Assembly (NCBI GenBank): GCA_012839185.1
Contig: DUNU01000016.1
Location: 62,001 to 126,000, forward strand
Origin: Clostridiales bacterium
Lineage (GTDB): Bacteria; Bacillota; Clostridia; Oscillospirales; Acutalibacteraceae
Reading direction: 5' to 3'
DNA: 64,000 nucleotides
In this document: positions 23,152 to 32,217 of the stretch, piece by piece
Position numbering within the stretch: the stretch's first letter is position 1
Layout: each line of letters opens with the position of its first letter
Notes under the pieces: model-generated
Database searches by the model: none
What the model saw: only the letters and a program-made list of their open reading frames with translations
What the model was told of the DNA's origin: nothing
Position numbers and translations under genes: made by a program

Positions 23152-24024
23152 TCAATCCAAATCCGGTTTTTCAAAAGAAAGTCTGCCGAGTTTTCCCGCA
23201 CGAAATTCATCAATAAGAATAATCGCCGCACGTTCGGTATCAATCTCTCCGCCGCTTATGAGCATCCCTCTTTTTCTGCCTAAAAGTTCGAGCAGTTCAT
23301 GTCCGTTAAGACCGTCGAAATCAGTCATCTTATATCTTTCGGTAAGTCTTGTGGGATAGTCTTTTGCAAGAATTTCCAAAAATCTGCAAGCAAGAGTTTC
23401 AATATCATAAACCTGATCTTTTACTCCGCCGGTGATTGCAAGTTTATCACCGACCGACGGGTCATCAAATTTCGGCCAGAGAACGCCGGGAGTGTCCAAA
23501 AGCTCAAGTCCGCCGGGAGCGACAAACCATTGATTATGACGAGTAACACCTGCCCTGTCCTCAACTTTTGCACGCTTATTCCCCGTCATACGATTGATTA
23601 AAGACGACTTCCCTGTGTTCGGTATGCCGACAACCATCGTACGAATCGCTTTGCCGACCATACCTTTTTCAACATTTGCCTGTATCTTTTCTGCACAAAC
23701 GGTTTCGACAGCTTCTCTGTATTGTTTAAGACCGCGACCTGAACGGCAGTCAACGGCAATGGCAATCTTATCCTGATTTTTGAAATATTCAATCCAAAGG
23801 CGAGTGGTGTTATTATCCGCCAAATCACATTTGTTCAATAAAATAATCTGCGGTTTTTCCTCAATTATGCTGTCCAAATCCGGATTCATTGACGACATTG
23901 GAATTCGAGCATCTAAAAGAACGCTCACGCAATCAACGAGCGGGAGCGACTCTTTAATTTTCCGAGTAGCTTTTGCCATGTGACCGGGAAACCACTGGAC
24001 ATTTTGTTTTTGTGTATCAGTCAT
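23152..24024 (-). CDS. ylqF: Ribosome biogenesis GTPase YlqF/RbgA
   Basis: 290 residues with the circularly permuted G-motif order of the YlqF/YawG family: G4 NKCD (near 65), G1 GIPNTGKSSLINR (near 132) and G3 DTPGVLWP (near 178). N-terminal VQWFPGHMAKA is diagnostic. It matures the 50S ribosomal subunit. The start codon overlaps the upstream lepB stop by one base. Confidence 0.97.
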   Translation of the reverse strand: MTDTQKQNVQWFPGHMAKATRKIKESLPLVDCVSVLLDARIPMSSMNPDLDSIIEEKPQIILLNKCDLADNNTTRLWIEYFKNQDKIAIAVDCRSGRGLKQYREAVETVCAEKIQANVEKGMVGKAIRTMVVGIPNTGKSSLINRMTGNKRAKVEDRAGVTRHNQWFVAPGGLELLDTPGVLWPKFDDPSVGDKLAITGGVKDQVYDIETLACRFLEILAKDYPTRLTERYKMTDFDGLNGHELLELLGRKRGMLISGGEIDTERAAIILIDEFRAGKLGRLSFEKPDLD

Positions 24025-24824
24025 TATTCAGTATAATCATAAATCGAAGGCGAGCCGGCAGGGAAAATCCTGAATATCGCCTTGCCTAAAATATATTCTT
24101 CTTCAACAAAACCAATAATCTTTGAACGGCTGTCGGTACTGTTATTTCGATTGTCTCCCATCACGAAAACACAGCCGTAGGGAACATAAAGCGGGAATTC
24201 CATTTCGTCGCTCACATGTTCGGTAGTCATCGTCTTTGCATACACTTCATTAAGTGCCTGATCGTCAACAAAGACATAGCCCTGATTAAAGTCAATATCA
24301 ACCTTCTGACCGCCGACGGCAATTACTCTTTTGATAATCGGCTCATTAAATTCGTTTGGTTTTACAACAACCACGATATCACCGTAAGACGGGTTGTTAT
24401 ATACCGTCTGAACGACAAGCCAATCGCCGTCATGCAACGTGTCTTCCATTGAATGTCCGCTTACACCGACGGGACGGAAGATAAAAGTAAATATTACCGC
24501 AATGACAACAAGTGCGGAAACGACAATGGAAATAGTTTCAAGCAAACGGCTGTGTGCTTTTTTTATTTTGGGAGTAACAACTTCTTCAGGGTCTTCCGCA
24601 AGTTCAATTTCTTCGGGAGTAGGTCCTTCACCCGTTGCCGCATACAAATACTCTCTCTTGATTTTCTCGTCTGATTCTCTTGTATTTTTCTCAATCTCCT
24701 GAAGTCTTTCAGAAACCAGATGAGCAGTAATATTTGAAACGGTCTGTTGTCCGGATTTAATTTTCTGTGGCGGAGTGCGGGAGTATTTTTTTTCTAAACT
24801 GTCAAGATATTCTTTTTCGTTCAT
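24024..24824 (-). CDS. lepB: Signal peptidase I, second copy with long cytoplasmic N-terminus
   Basis: 266 residues. A charged cytoplasmic region (1 to about 90) precedes one membrane helix (about 95-115) and the catalytic domain with GHSMEDTLHDGDWLVV (Ser nucleophile), IIKRVIAVGGQKV (Lys base) and VMGDNRNNSTDSR. It removes signal peptides from secreted proteins such as the LRR-dockerin proteins in this window. It overlaps the upstream copy by one base. Confidence 0.95.
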   Translation of the reverse strand: MNEKEYLDSLEKKYSRTPPQKIKSGQQTVSNITAHLVSERLQEIEKNTRESDEKIKREYLYAATGEGPTPEEIELAEDPEEVVTPKIKKAHSRLLETISIVVSALVVIAVIFTFIFRPVGVSGHSMEDTLHDGDWLVVQTVYNNPSYGDIVVVVKPNEFNEPIIKRVIAVGGQKVDIDFNQGYVFVDDQALNEVYAKTMTTEHVSDEMEFPLYVPYGCVFVMGDNRNNSTDSRSKIIGFVEEEYILGKAIFRIFPAGSPSIYDYTE

Positions 24825-25396
24825 CAGCTCACCGTTTCCTCGTCATATATCGCATAGTTGCCTGTCGGAAGCAGACGCAACTGTGCTTTGCCCAAAATTC
24901 TTTCAAATTCAATCATACCGATTCTGCCGACACGACTGTCGCTTGAATGATTACGATTATCGCCCATTACAAAAACGCTGTATTCGGGAACTGTTACCGG
25001 AAATTCAACGTCATATTGAGATTTAGTCAATTCCGCAATATAATCTTCTTGCAAAATTTCGCCGTTACGAGTAACGACACCACTTACAAAATCAATGTCA
25101 ATTACATCACCGGGCAAGCCGATAACTCGCTTTACAAGCGGTTCTTCGTCGGTTATTTCGCGGCTGACAATGACAATATCTTCATATTCGGGAGCATAAA
25201 ATCCCGTCGATACCACAAGCCAATCACCGTCAACCAAGGTCGGATTCATGGAATGTCCTTCAACCTGAACGGGTCTGAACAGAAATGCAAGCATCAACGC
25301 AAAAAGCACAAAAGCAATCGCAACCGATGAAACCGCTTCAACTATCATCGTTGTAATTGCCTTCGCTTTATAATTCTCTTCGGTAGTTTTCATCAA
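24824..25396 (-). CDS. lepB: Signal peptidase I, first copy
   Basis: 190 residues: one membrane helix (about 20-40), GHSMNPTLVDGDWLVV with the catalytic Ser, LVKRVIGLPGDVI with the catalytic Lys, and VMGDNRNHSSDSR. It is shorter than the tandem copy downstream because it lacks the long charged N-terminus; the two catalytic domains are clearly duplicated. The ATG follows AGGATAAATTG. Confidence 0.95.
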   Translation of the reverse strand: MMKTTEENYKAKAITTMIVEAVSSVAIAFVLFALMLAFLFRPVQVEGHSMNPTLVDGDWLVVSTGFYAPEYEDIVIVSREITDEEPLVKRVIGLPGDVIDIDFVSGVVTRNGEILQEDYIAELTKSQYDVEFPVTVPEYSVFVMGDNRNHSSDSRVGRIGMIEFERILGKAQLRLLPTGNYAIYDEETVS

Positions 25397-25417
25397 TTTA
25401 TCCTAATATTTTGAAAT

Positions 25418-25440
25418 AAAAAGCAGGGAGACATACTGCT
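25418..25440 (-). terminator. Possible attenuator between rplS and lepB
   Basis: AGCAG...CTGCT followed by TTTTTATTT on the minus strand, with a competing GGGAG/CTCCC pairing. It could reduce read-through from rplS into the lepB genes. Confidence 0.5.
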
Positions 25441-25472
25441 CCCCCAAAATTCAAAGAGGGCGTACACCCATC

Positions 25473-25817
25473 TTAGCGAATATGCTCCTTAACCTTAGCC
25501 GCTTTACCAACTCTACCACGAAGATAATAAAGTTTAGCTCTGCGAACACGACCGCGTCTGATAACCTCAACCGCACCGACACGAGGGCTGTGAATCGGGA
25601 AAACCTTTTCAACACCAACACCGTAAGAAAGACGACGAACAGTGAAAGTTTCGGAAACTCCGCTACCCTTGCGAGCAATTACAGTACCTTCAAACTTCTG
25701 AACTCTTTCCTTATTGCCTTCACGAATAGTGATGTAAACAGCAACAGTGTCGCCGATATTAAACTGCGGGGGGTCTGACTTTAAGCAGCTGTCAGATATG
25801 AGCTTTAATGCGTCCAT
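25473..25817 (-). CDS. rplS: 50S ribosomal protein L19
   Basis: 114 residues from the ATG at 25817 ([15 protein letters not shown]), which follows AAATTGGAGGTCCCATT. The conserved [29 protein letters not shown] and [28 protein letters not shown] blocks are complete. L19 sits at the 30S-50S interface. First gene of the rplS-lepB-lepB-ylqF-rnhB-yraN operon. The usual upstream trmD/rimM genes are absent; a foreign-looking cassette starts at 26139 instead. Confidence 0.97.
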   Translation of the reverse strand: MDALKLISDSCLKSDPPQFNIGDTVAVYITIREGNKERVQKFEGTVIARKGSGVSETFTVRRLSYGVGVEKVFPIHSPRVGAVEVIRRGRVRRAKLYYLRGRVGKAAKVKEHIR

Positions 25818-25822
25818 AATGG

Positions 25823-25925
25823 GACCTCCAATTTTTATGGCGTTCATGCGATTTTCGCAGAGGACCGTCCGATTTAATGTGCGTACATTAAACACCGTTG
25901 CAGGAAACAACGAACATAACGCTCC
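25823..25925 (-). promoter_or_regulatory. Structured 5' leader of rplS, candidate autoregulatory element
   Basis: The roughly 105-nt leader holds TTTAATGT-ACGC-ACATTAAA (8-bp hairpin) and GTTG..CAAC. Position and size fit a ribosomal-protein leader of the L19 type, but I cannot confirm the family. Confidence 0.45.
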
Positions 25926-25929
25926 TCAC

Positions 25930-25958
25930 ATTATACATATTTTATCCCCAAATGTCAA
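25930..25958 (-). promoter_or_regulatory. Consensus promoter of the rplS operon
   Basis: TTGACA (25953-25958), 17 bp, TATAAT (25930-25935) on the minus strand. Confidence 0.88.
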
Positions 25959-26018
25959 GTACTATTTTTGATTTTAGTATAATATAGTAAATTGTTCGAT
26001 ATTTCCCCAAAAAATCAA

Positions 26019-26047
26019 TTGACTTTTGAGTAAAAATGTATTACAAT
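26019..26047 (+). promoter_or_regulatory. Promoter of the two-gene cassette
   Basis: TTGACT (26019-26024), 17 bp, TACAAT (26042-26047). A GAGGTA...TACCTC hairpin lies in the following leader before the first gene. Confidence 0.75.
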
Positions 26048-26138
26048 TAACTTAATATATCAACCCGTTGCTCATCACAAAAATCTATTATTTAAGAGGT
26101 AGTATAAAACCATACCTCAACCGGAAAGGATGTTTATT

Positions 26139-27281
26139 ATGGAAAATAAGCAAGTTGTCAATTACTCGGAACAGGAAGTCATGGAGATGCTTGATGATAC
26201 CAGCAAACTTATAGCAAAAGAACGGGCAAGCAATTTATCATCATCTTTCGCAGCTGCTCAAAATAGTACTGTTTTGACAAATGATGTTGAATTTTTCAAG
26301 TGGATGGCACAAAATTATCGGCAATCCACCATATTCAATTCAAACAGCAATATGCTAAACTACATTAATAAAGGTGCCGGTAAAGAAGCATGGTTTGCAA
26401 AACAAATCCAAGGCAAAGGCTATGAATGGGATTGGATGACTGCACAACGAAACAGTATTCGTAATATTACCAAAGTTTATGATGCCGGAGATGTAGCAAA
26501 CCGTGCTGCAAGCGATGTTACTGTCAAAGATATTCTTACCGGAAAATCCTATGAAGCACAGATGAAAGCATATGTCAGCAAAACAAATCCTGATTTAAAA
26601 ACCACTCCCCAAGATATGAAAGTCGTAACCAACGCCGAAAAAACCGGTATAGTTTCTAAAAATGGATATAAAGATGTAGAAAGCTTTCAAGATGCAAAAA
26701 CCATCCAAAAAAATGTTGATAATCGCATGCAAAAAATTAAAGACGGAAAAGCAACACCTACGTATAATTTCAAAAATGTTGCAGGCACAATGGTAAAGAG
26801 CGGACTAATAGCATGTGCCTTTGGTGTAACAATTGAAACGATAGCATCCTATAAACTTTGGAAATCCGGACAACTTACAGACAGCGAATACTTAAAGGAA
26901 ATTGCAAAAGCAGGTGGCGATGCGGGGTTAACAGGCTTTGCAACCTCAGGAATTATGATACCCGTTTCTGCGGCAATTACTGCAGCCGGGGTATCAAATC
27001 TTCTTACAATCCCCATCGCCTTTGTAGTTAGTGCCGGCATAAATAAAATCATTGCTCCATGTTTTGGCAGAGGCGACTACAAAAAATATCTTAATGAAGC
27101 AAAATATTATCAAAGTCTTGAAGACATATATGACGGTTTAGTTATGAGTATGGAACAATCCGCAAATCAGTTTGGAGAATTTATAACTCAATTTGCATAT
27201 CAATGCAATACCTATCAACTCTTATCAGAAAAGAACGAAGAAATAAATAAAGATTTAATTGACCTGTATAATTCGATTTAA
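26139..27281 (+). CDS. Unassigned protein with C-terminal hydrophobic glycine-rich region, cassette gene A
   Basis: 380 residues from the ATG at 26139 (MENKQVVNYSEQEVMEML) after AAAGGATGTTTATT. The first 215 residues are polar and Lys/Asn-rich. Residues about 218-240 (SGLIACAFGVTIETIASY) and 265-310 (GLTGFATSGIMIPVSAAI, then TIPIAFVVSAGINKI) are hydrophobic with many Gly/Ala, like membrane-inserting hairpins. A helical tail follows. I do not recognise the family. It is encoded with the next gene (10-nt gap), opposite in strand to the conserved operon beside it, which suggests an acquired cassette. Confidence 0.75.
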   Translation: MENKQVVNYSEQEVMEMLDDTSKLIAKERASNLSSSFAAAQNSTVLTNDVEFFKWMAQNYRQSTIFNSNSNMLNYINKGAGKEAWFAKQIQGKGYEWDWMTAQRNSIRNITKVYDAGDVANRAASDVTVKDILTGKSYEAQMKAYVSKTNPDLKTTPQDMKVVTNAEKTGIVSKNGYKDVESFQDAKTIQKNVDNRMQKIKDGKATPTYNFKNVAGTMVKSGLIACAFGVTIETIASYKLWKSGQLTDSEYLKEIAKAGGDAGLTGFATSGIMIPVSAAITAAGVSNLLTIPIAFVVSAGINKIIAPCFGRGDYKKYLNEAKYYQSLEDIYDGLVMSMEQSANQFGEFITQFAYQCNTYQLLSEKNEEINKDLIDLYNSI

Positions 27282-27291
27282 GGAGAGCAAA

Positions 27292-28779
27292 ATGAAGTAT
27301 TTAACCCAACAAGACATAGACTATCTGGTGAATCAATCAACAGACCGTATCAACATCACACTTGCCGGAATGACAGCACTTATGAAAGATACAGATGCTA
27401 ATATTGAAGCAATGGAATCTCAATCTTGGTATAAGCGTATGCTTAACACGGTATTAGGCAAGAACAAAGCAACAAAACTGGAAATTCAACAAAATCATGA
27501 TAAACTGAATGCTTATATGTCCGAAGCAATTGCCGCTCTCTATGATCGTCAATGCATTGATGAAAAAATCATACCCAGTCTCGGCTTGCAAATAAATCAA
27601 ATTTATGCTGAGCAAATACAACTAAAACAGATACTTGGTGCATTTGTAAACAAACTAAATGAAAAGATTGAGAGTGTTGATAAATTTCATCTTCTCTGCC
27701 GCGAAATAGTGCAAGGAGTTTATCAAAATGAAAACATCATATCTATGTTTTCTATCATTTCACAACTTGACAAACGCATTCTTCAAGACGAACGACGTCT
27801 TAATGTTATAAAAAGAGATATGAGCGACAATAATCTCCTTCCCGGAAAAATAAAAATATTTGATTTACTTCTCACAATATTAAATCTTCCCCCTGAGAAT
27901 ATTGGTACCCTCTATTTTGAAACAAAATCACTCGATAATAGTGTTATTGCACGTGCAATTTCTTCCGTTATAGAAAACTATCATTTTCTCTCTGATATAG
28001 AAAAAGAATTAACAAAAAAGAAAACTGTAATTGTTGACACATTAAAAAAAAATGATTTCAAGCGTTGTGTCAGAGTGACTTATTCCCTTATTTTTGATGA
28101 CCTAATTGATGCAAAAACTCAATATTTATTAATTGATTCCGAACAAATTGATGCAAAAACTCAATATTTATTAATTGATTCCGAACAAGAGGAAAAAACA
28201 GTAGTCGATGAGATTTTTCGAATTCAAGATCTGGCAGAAACGCTTTTTGGACACGATACAAGTATATCCTGCGGTTATCTTTCAGCTCCGCAAATCGATA
28301 AATTTGTTGCCGATAAATATGCTGATCATACCGATATATTTTTATCGGCACAAACTCTTGAAGAATTAGAATTTAAGCACTATTTTAGTGAAAAATCTGC
28401 TGAATTATTGACTGACGATGACTTTATACAAGGCATAGCTTTTGACCATATTTATAATCATTATTTCGATAATCAAGTCAAATTACTCAAAGGATCCGTA
28501 AATAATTTACCGCCAACACTAACCAACAGAAATGATTCAACTATTCTCAAATTGAACGAAATTCTATCGGAAGACACAATTAAAAAGAAACTAGCAATTG
28601 TCATTGCCAATACTTTTGATGATGTTCAATTACTAATAGGACCTTTACCCGGTGATGGAACAAAAATTAGTAAAAAGCTTTATGATAAGCTCCATAACAA
28701 AATTAACGAGAGAATTAATGAAGCATATCATTCAGAGATTTGCAAAGAAATCTTAGATTTGATATATGAACTTAACTAA
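27292..28779 (+). CDS. Unassigned helical protein, cassette gene B
   Basis: 495 residues from the ATG at 27292 behind AAGGAGAGCAAA. The protein is acidic and helical throughout, with no signal peptide or membrane helix, and recognisable features are few: SWYKRMLNTVLGKNKATK near residue 50 and long amphipathic helices. A 14-residue segment, IDAKTQYLLIDSEQ, is tandemly duplicated at about residues 273-300 by an exact 42-bp repeat (28107-28190). It is probably a cytoplasmic partner of gene A. Function unknown; I found no catalytic motif. Confidence 0.75.
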   Translation: MKYLTQQDIDYLVNQSTDRINITLAGMTALMKDTDANIEAMESQSWYKRMLNTVLGKNKATKLEIQQNHDKLNAYMSEAIAALYDRQCIDEKIIPSLGLQINQIYAEQIQLKQILGAFVNKLNEKIESVDKFHLLCREIVQGVYQNENIISMFSIISQLDKRILQDERRLNVIKRDMSDNNLLPGKIKIFDLLLTILNLPPENIGTLYFETKSLDNSVIARAISSVIENYHFLSDIEKELTKKKTVIVDTLKKNDFKRCVRVTYSLIFDDLIDAKTQYLLIDSEQIDAKTQYLLIDSEQEEKTVVDEIFRIQDLAETLFGHDTSISCGYLSAPQIDKFVADKYADHTDIFLSAQTLEELEFKHYFSEKSAELLTDDDFIQGIAFDHIYNHYFDNQVKLLKGSVNNLPPTLTNRNDSTILKLNEILSEDTIKKKLAIVIANTFDDVQLLIGPLPGDGTKISKKLYDKLHNKINERINEAYHSEICKEILDLIYELN

Positions 28780-28954
28780 TGCAAAACCTTTAATTGAAGA
28801 CAACATAAATTAATTTAACTCTTCATACTTTTAATTTTTTCAAAAAATACAAAAACCAACATAGCATCTCTTTTTCGGCATTACGCCCGTTATGAAAAAC
28901 ACCAATGCGTTTTTGTAAAAATGTCCTCTGACACTTTTTCAGAAATTCCCAATT

Positions 28955-28991
28955 AAAATAACCCTATGGAGAATATCCAAAGGGTTATTTT
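28955..28991. terminator. Bidirectional terminator after the two-gene cassette
   Basis: AAAATAACCCT and AGGGTTATTTT pair across a 15-base loop between the convergent cassette and metallophosphatase genes. Confidence 0.85.
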
Positions 28992-29002
28992 ACAATAAAT
29001 CG

Positions 29003-30628
29003 TTACGGCTGGGCGGTTACATGCTTTGCTTCGCTTTCATGCTCAACGGAAATAAAGTTATTTCGCTTTGCATAAGCCCAACGCATTTCAAAAATATGAA
29101 CCGCATCAAAGGGGATATAAAGTTGGTCGCGGTTTAATCTTTTGACGGTGGCGGGAAGTTTGACCTGCCCCCTGTCCGTCTCGGCAATATCGCTGTTTTC
29201 GGTAAATTCCGCCCAGTGAGCATACATATCCAATCGGATTTTGCCTTCGGTTTTCTTAACATCTCCGCCGACAAAAGGAGCCAAAAGTCCCAAAGCACCG
29301 TACCAGATACCGTCAATATTCCGACAGCATAAATCCGCCTGCATAAGCCCCAAATCCATACCCTTAAAAAACATTTTTGTTCTGTTCGGACCGAAAAACG
29401 GAGCAACCGCATGCGGTAAAATCTCATCTTTTCCCTTGTCGATAACACATTTATCGGCAATTCTTCCGTCATCAAGTTCAGCGGTAATCGTAATTTTATC
29501 GCCGTCAACCTCAACGACGGTTACGCAGGCATTTCGCTCTTCCTGTGCATAATATGCGGCGTGCCAAATTTTACTCATCGTTTTTGAGCCGGGAGGATTT
29601 TGGTTTGAGTTGCCGAGCATATAATGAACAGTCCCGCATGAAGGTTTTTCAAATAATTCCTCATTTCTAAGAGGGAAAGAGCGGGAAAAATTATGTTCAT
29701 GACCGGAAAAAAGAATGTCCAACTTTTCCATACCCTCCCGCATAACGGGATAGGCATCATAGTTCTGACAGTCAACTCCCGAATAGCAAATCGGGAAATG
29801 ATATACACCTATTTTCCAAGTTGAATTATTTTTATCCAAGTCGGAAATAAGCCAGTCATTGACTTCTTCAGGACCGTTTATTCCGATAACCGAAAAATGC
29901 ACGTTGCCGTAATCGAAAGTATAACATTCGGTTTTCCAAATGCTCGGACCGTCATATTTATAACTGCCCTTAAACTGCTTGTTAAAAAATTCGGCAGGCT
30001 CGGCATAGTAGCGACCGATTCCGTTTTTGTAGTCCGCAAAACCGCGGTTATCATGATTTCCGACAGCCATCTGAAGCGGAATATACTCCATAATATCCTT
30101 AAATCCGAGCAAGGCACCGTTCCATTGCACCTCGTGCTGACCGCAATCGGTATTGTCGCCTCCCGTCAAAATAAATCTTGCGTCGGGATGTTTTTTGAAA
30201 GTCTCTTTGAGCAGATTATTAAAATACGAATAGTCGGGACATTCGTGCGGCTCGCCTTTTTGCTGGTCGGCTACACAAATAAACTTAAACTTTTCAAGAT
30301 TTTCGGGAGCAGTAGTAAAAAAATATTCCTCGCTGCGATTTTGCCTGTCTCCGCAAGTGTAATAATATTTCGTATCGGGCAAAAGACCTGCCAAATGCAC
30401 CCAAAACATACGGGAATGGTCAATATCGCTCTTAAATTCTCCTGTTTCGGCGGCGACTTTTTTATATTCTACGTCTCCGTCTTTTCGGTATTCAACATAG
30501 CCGTCGGTAACTGAAATATCACATCTCCAAGTAACCGCCATTGTCGTTGACGGATTGTCATATATGCTTATCATAATATGATCCGGCGTTACTTTTGATG
30601 ATCTGCTTGTTTTAATTATTTCCATCAT
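29003..30628 (-). CDS. Purple acid phosphatase-like metallophosphatase
   Basis: 541 residues. An N-terminal fibronectin-like domain (about 15-105, PSTTMAVTWRCD) precedes a calcineurin-type phosphatase domain with CVADQQ (motif I, Asp retained), GGDNTDCG, VGNHDNRG, VYHFPI and GHEHNFSR. No signal peptide is visible. It overlaps the TIM-barrel gene upstream by 17 bases; two ATG codons in a row make the exact start uncertain by one residue. Substrate unknown, probably a phosphomonoester. Confidence 0.9.
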   Translation of the reverse strand: MMEIIKTSRSSKVTPDHIMISIYDNPSTTMAVTWRCDISVTDGYVEYRKDGDVEYKKVAAETGEFKSDIDHSRMFWVHLAGLLPDTKYYYTCGDRQNRSEEYFFTTAPENLEKFKFICVADQQKGEPHECPDYSYFNNLLKETFKKHPDARFILTGGDNTDCGQHEVQWNGALLGFKDIMEYIPLQMAVGNHDNRGFADYKNGIGRYYAEPAEFFNKQFKGSYKYDGPSIWKTECYTFDYGNVHFSVIGINGPEEVNDWLISDLDKNNSTWKIGVYHFPICYSGVDCQNYDAYPVMREGMEKLDILFSGHEHNFSRSFPLRNEELFEKPSCGTVHYMLGNSNQNPPGSKTMSKIWHAAYYAQEERNACVTVVEVDGDKITITAELDDGRIADKCVIDKGKDEILPHAVAPFFGPNRTKMFFKGMDLGLMQADLCCRNIDGIWYGALGLLAPFVGGDVKKTEGKIRLDMYAHWAEFTENSDIAETDRGQVKLPATVKRLNRDQLYIPFDAVHIFEMRWAYAKRNNFISVEHESEAKHVTAQP

Positions 30629-31406
30629 TTACCATCTTTTCAACGATATTCTTCGCCTGCAAAAGTTCGTTTGCCGAATGAAAACTGTGATTGTAAAGTT
30701 CTAAAATATACGCACCATTATATTTCATTTCTCGGCAAGCGGCAAAAAATTTATTAAAATCAAAATCACCCGCCCCGACGGGAAGACAATCATCCTCAAA
30801 ATTGCTGTCGGAAATGTGAATATGACATATGCTTTCGCTCAAATTTTCGATAAATTCATAGGGTGAATATCCCGCACGACGAGCCTGTTTTACATCAAGC
30901 ACAACCTTAAATTTTTCGCCTATTGCATTTTTCATTTTCAGTAAAAATTCGGGGCTTTCGCTTCTGTGCAACACAACATTTTCCTGAGCAAAAATCACAC
31001 CATATTCACTTGCAATATCAATCATTTCGGAAAATCGCTTAAAATATTCTTCATCCGGAATACTGCCCGGACTTTTTATACCGTGAACAACAAATATATC
31101 CGCACCGAGTTTTTTTGTTACCTCGAAAAAGCGACGATACAGCGAAATATAATCAAGATAGCGACGATAATAACTTGAAAAAAGCGAAAAACTCTCCGCA
31201 AAAGAGCCGTAGGGATGAACGGACACAATATCCATACCGTATTTGTTCTTAATGTTCAGAATATTATCTATAAACTCATCCTCAATTTCACGCGGAGAAT
31301 TTATAAAAAACTCGCAGGTTTTTATTCCCATATCGGCAATCTTCCGAAAAGATATTTCCGTTTCTTCGGGATAAAAACAGGCGGATGAAATACCGACTTT
31401 ATTCAT
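30612..31406 (-). CDS. Sugar phosphate isomerase/epimerase-like TIM-barrel protein
   Basis: 264 residues from the ATG at 31406 (MNKVGISSACFYPEETEISFR). The AP-endonuclease 2 / xylose isomerase-like barrel is recognised from VSVHPYGSF, IFVVHGIKSPG, FAQENVVLHRS, VVLDVKQARRAG, CHIHISDSNF and ILELYNHS, with metal-binding Glu, Asp and His at strand ends. Substrate unknown. It overlaps both neighbours and forms an operon with the phosphatase and the histidine-phosphatase-fold protein. Confidence 0.88.
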   Translation of the reverse strand: MNKVGISSACFYPEETEISFRKIADMGIKTCEFFINSPREIEDEFIDNILNIKNKYGMDIVSVHPYGSFAESFSLFSSYYRRYLDYISLYRRFFEVTKKLGADIFVVHGIKSPGSIPDEEYFKRFSEMIDIASEYGVIFAQENVVLHRSESPEFLLKMKNAIGEKFKVVLDVKQARRAGYSPYEFIENLSESICHIHISDSNFEDDCLPVGAGDFDFNKFFAACREMKYNGAYILELYNHSFHSANELLQAKNIVEKMVNDGNN

Positions 31407-32037
31407 AAATATCACCGTCTTGAACAATCGGAATTTCTTGCATAAGTTCGCATTTTCTCCCGCTGTGCCACAACATATTCTCGGTTCTTAAAGTGTAGCC
31501 CGTTCCGGGAGGAGTAAGCCACTCGGTTATTGGCATTTCGGGCAAAGCGAAAAAGGCACATATTGTCATGATAACTCCGCCGGTAGCAATTATAGCAACC
31601 TCTTCTGTTCCCGAAGTCATCATTGCCTCAACAATTGATCCGAATGTTGTGCATACTCGTGCTGCAAATTCTCGGTTGGTTTCTCCACCGGGAGCGGCAA
31701 AATCGGGATTTCCCTTAAGCCATTCGACAAAAACGGGATCATCCGCCAACTCGTCGGGAGATTTACCGTCATATTCTCCGAAATCACATTCGGTTAAGCC
31801 GTCCATTTTCGCATATTGACTGTCGGGATAAATGAGCATATATGTATCAAAGCAACGCTCTAAATTCGGAATAAATACCGTCTGAACATAGGGGTATATA
31901 CTGTTCTCAACCATATCCCGAATTTGTCGGATTGACTCATCGCAAATAGGAATATCGGTATATTGACCTTCATATATTCCCTTTAATGTATTTTCGGTAT
32001 AACCACAGCGAATTAAATGTATACGATAAGATTTCAT
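31399..32037 (-). CDS. Histidine-phosphatase-fold protein lacking both catalytic histidines
   Basis: 212 residues from the ATG at 32037 (MKSYRIHLIRCGYTEN) after AAAGGGGCAGTT; the longer frame to 32163 merely translates tRNA-Leu. The fold is that of phosphoglycerate-mutase-like phosphatases (GIYEGQYTDIPI, LTECDFGEYDG, PGGETNREFAARV). But the RHG motif that carries the phosphorylated His is RCG, and the second His motif (normally SHGG) reads ATGG. The codons are unambiguous (CGC TGT GGT). It is therefore probably a pseudoenzyme, with a binding or regulatory role. Confidence 0.9.
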   Translation of the reverse strand: MKSYRIHLIRCGYTENTLKGIYEGQYTDIPICDESIRQIRDMVENSIYPYVQTVFIPNLERCFDTYMLIYPDSQYAKMDGLTECDFGEYDGKSPDELADDPVFVEWLKGNPDFAAPGGETNREFAARVCTTFGSIVEAMMTSGTEEVAIIATGGVIMTICAFFALPEMPITEWLTPPGTGYTLRTENMLWHSGRKCELMQEIPIVQDGDIYE

Positions 32038-32061
32038 AACTGCCCCTTTAAAAATAAAAAA

Positions 32062-32079
32062 TGTCCGCAAATGCGAACA
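32062..32079 (-). terminator. Terminator after tRNA-Leu
   Basis: TGTTCGC-ATTT-GCGGACA is followed by TTTTTTATTTTT on the minus strand, directly after the tRNA and ahead of the 32037 gene, which may be served by read-through. Confidence 0.75.
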
Positions 32080-32080
32080 G

Positions 32081-32167
32081 TGGTGCGGATGACGGGACTT
32101 GAACCCACATGAAATTGCTTTCACCAGAACCTGAATCTGGCGCGTCTGCCAATTCCGCCACATCCGC
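32081..32167 (-). tRNA. tRNA-Leu (anticodon CAG)
   Basis: 87 nt with encoded CCA. The acceptor GCGGATG pairs with CATCCGC, the anticodon arm CCAGA-TTCAGGT-TCTGG gives CAG, a long variable arm is present, and the T-arm has GGTTCAAGTCC. Confidence 0.97.
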
Positions 32168-32177
32168 AGGTGAGAGA

Positions 32178-32206
32178 ATTATATCATATATTCGATAATT
32201 TGTCAA
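32178..32206 (-). promoter_or_regulatory. Consensus promoter of tRNA-Leu
   Basis: TTGACA (32201-32206), 17 bp, TATAAT (32178-32183) on the minus strand. Confidence 0.88.
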
Positions 32207-32217
32207 CGAAATATTAC

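Noticed and set aside
32037-32163. N-terminal extension of the histidine-phosphatase-fold protein
   Set aside because: The extra codons translate the tRNA-Leu gene and its terminator; the ATG at 32037 has its own ribosome site.
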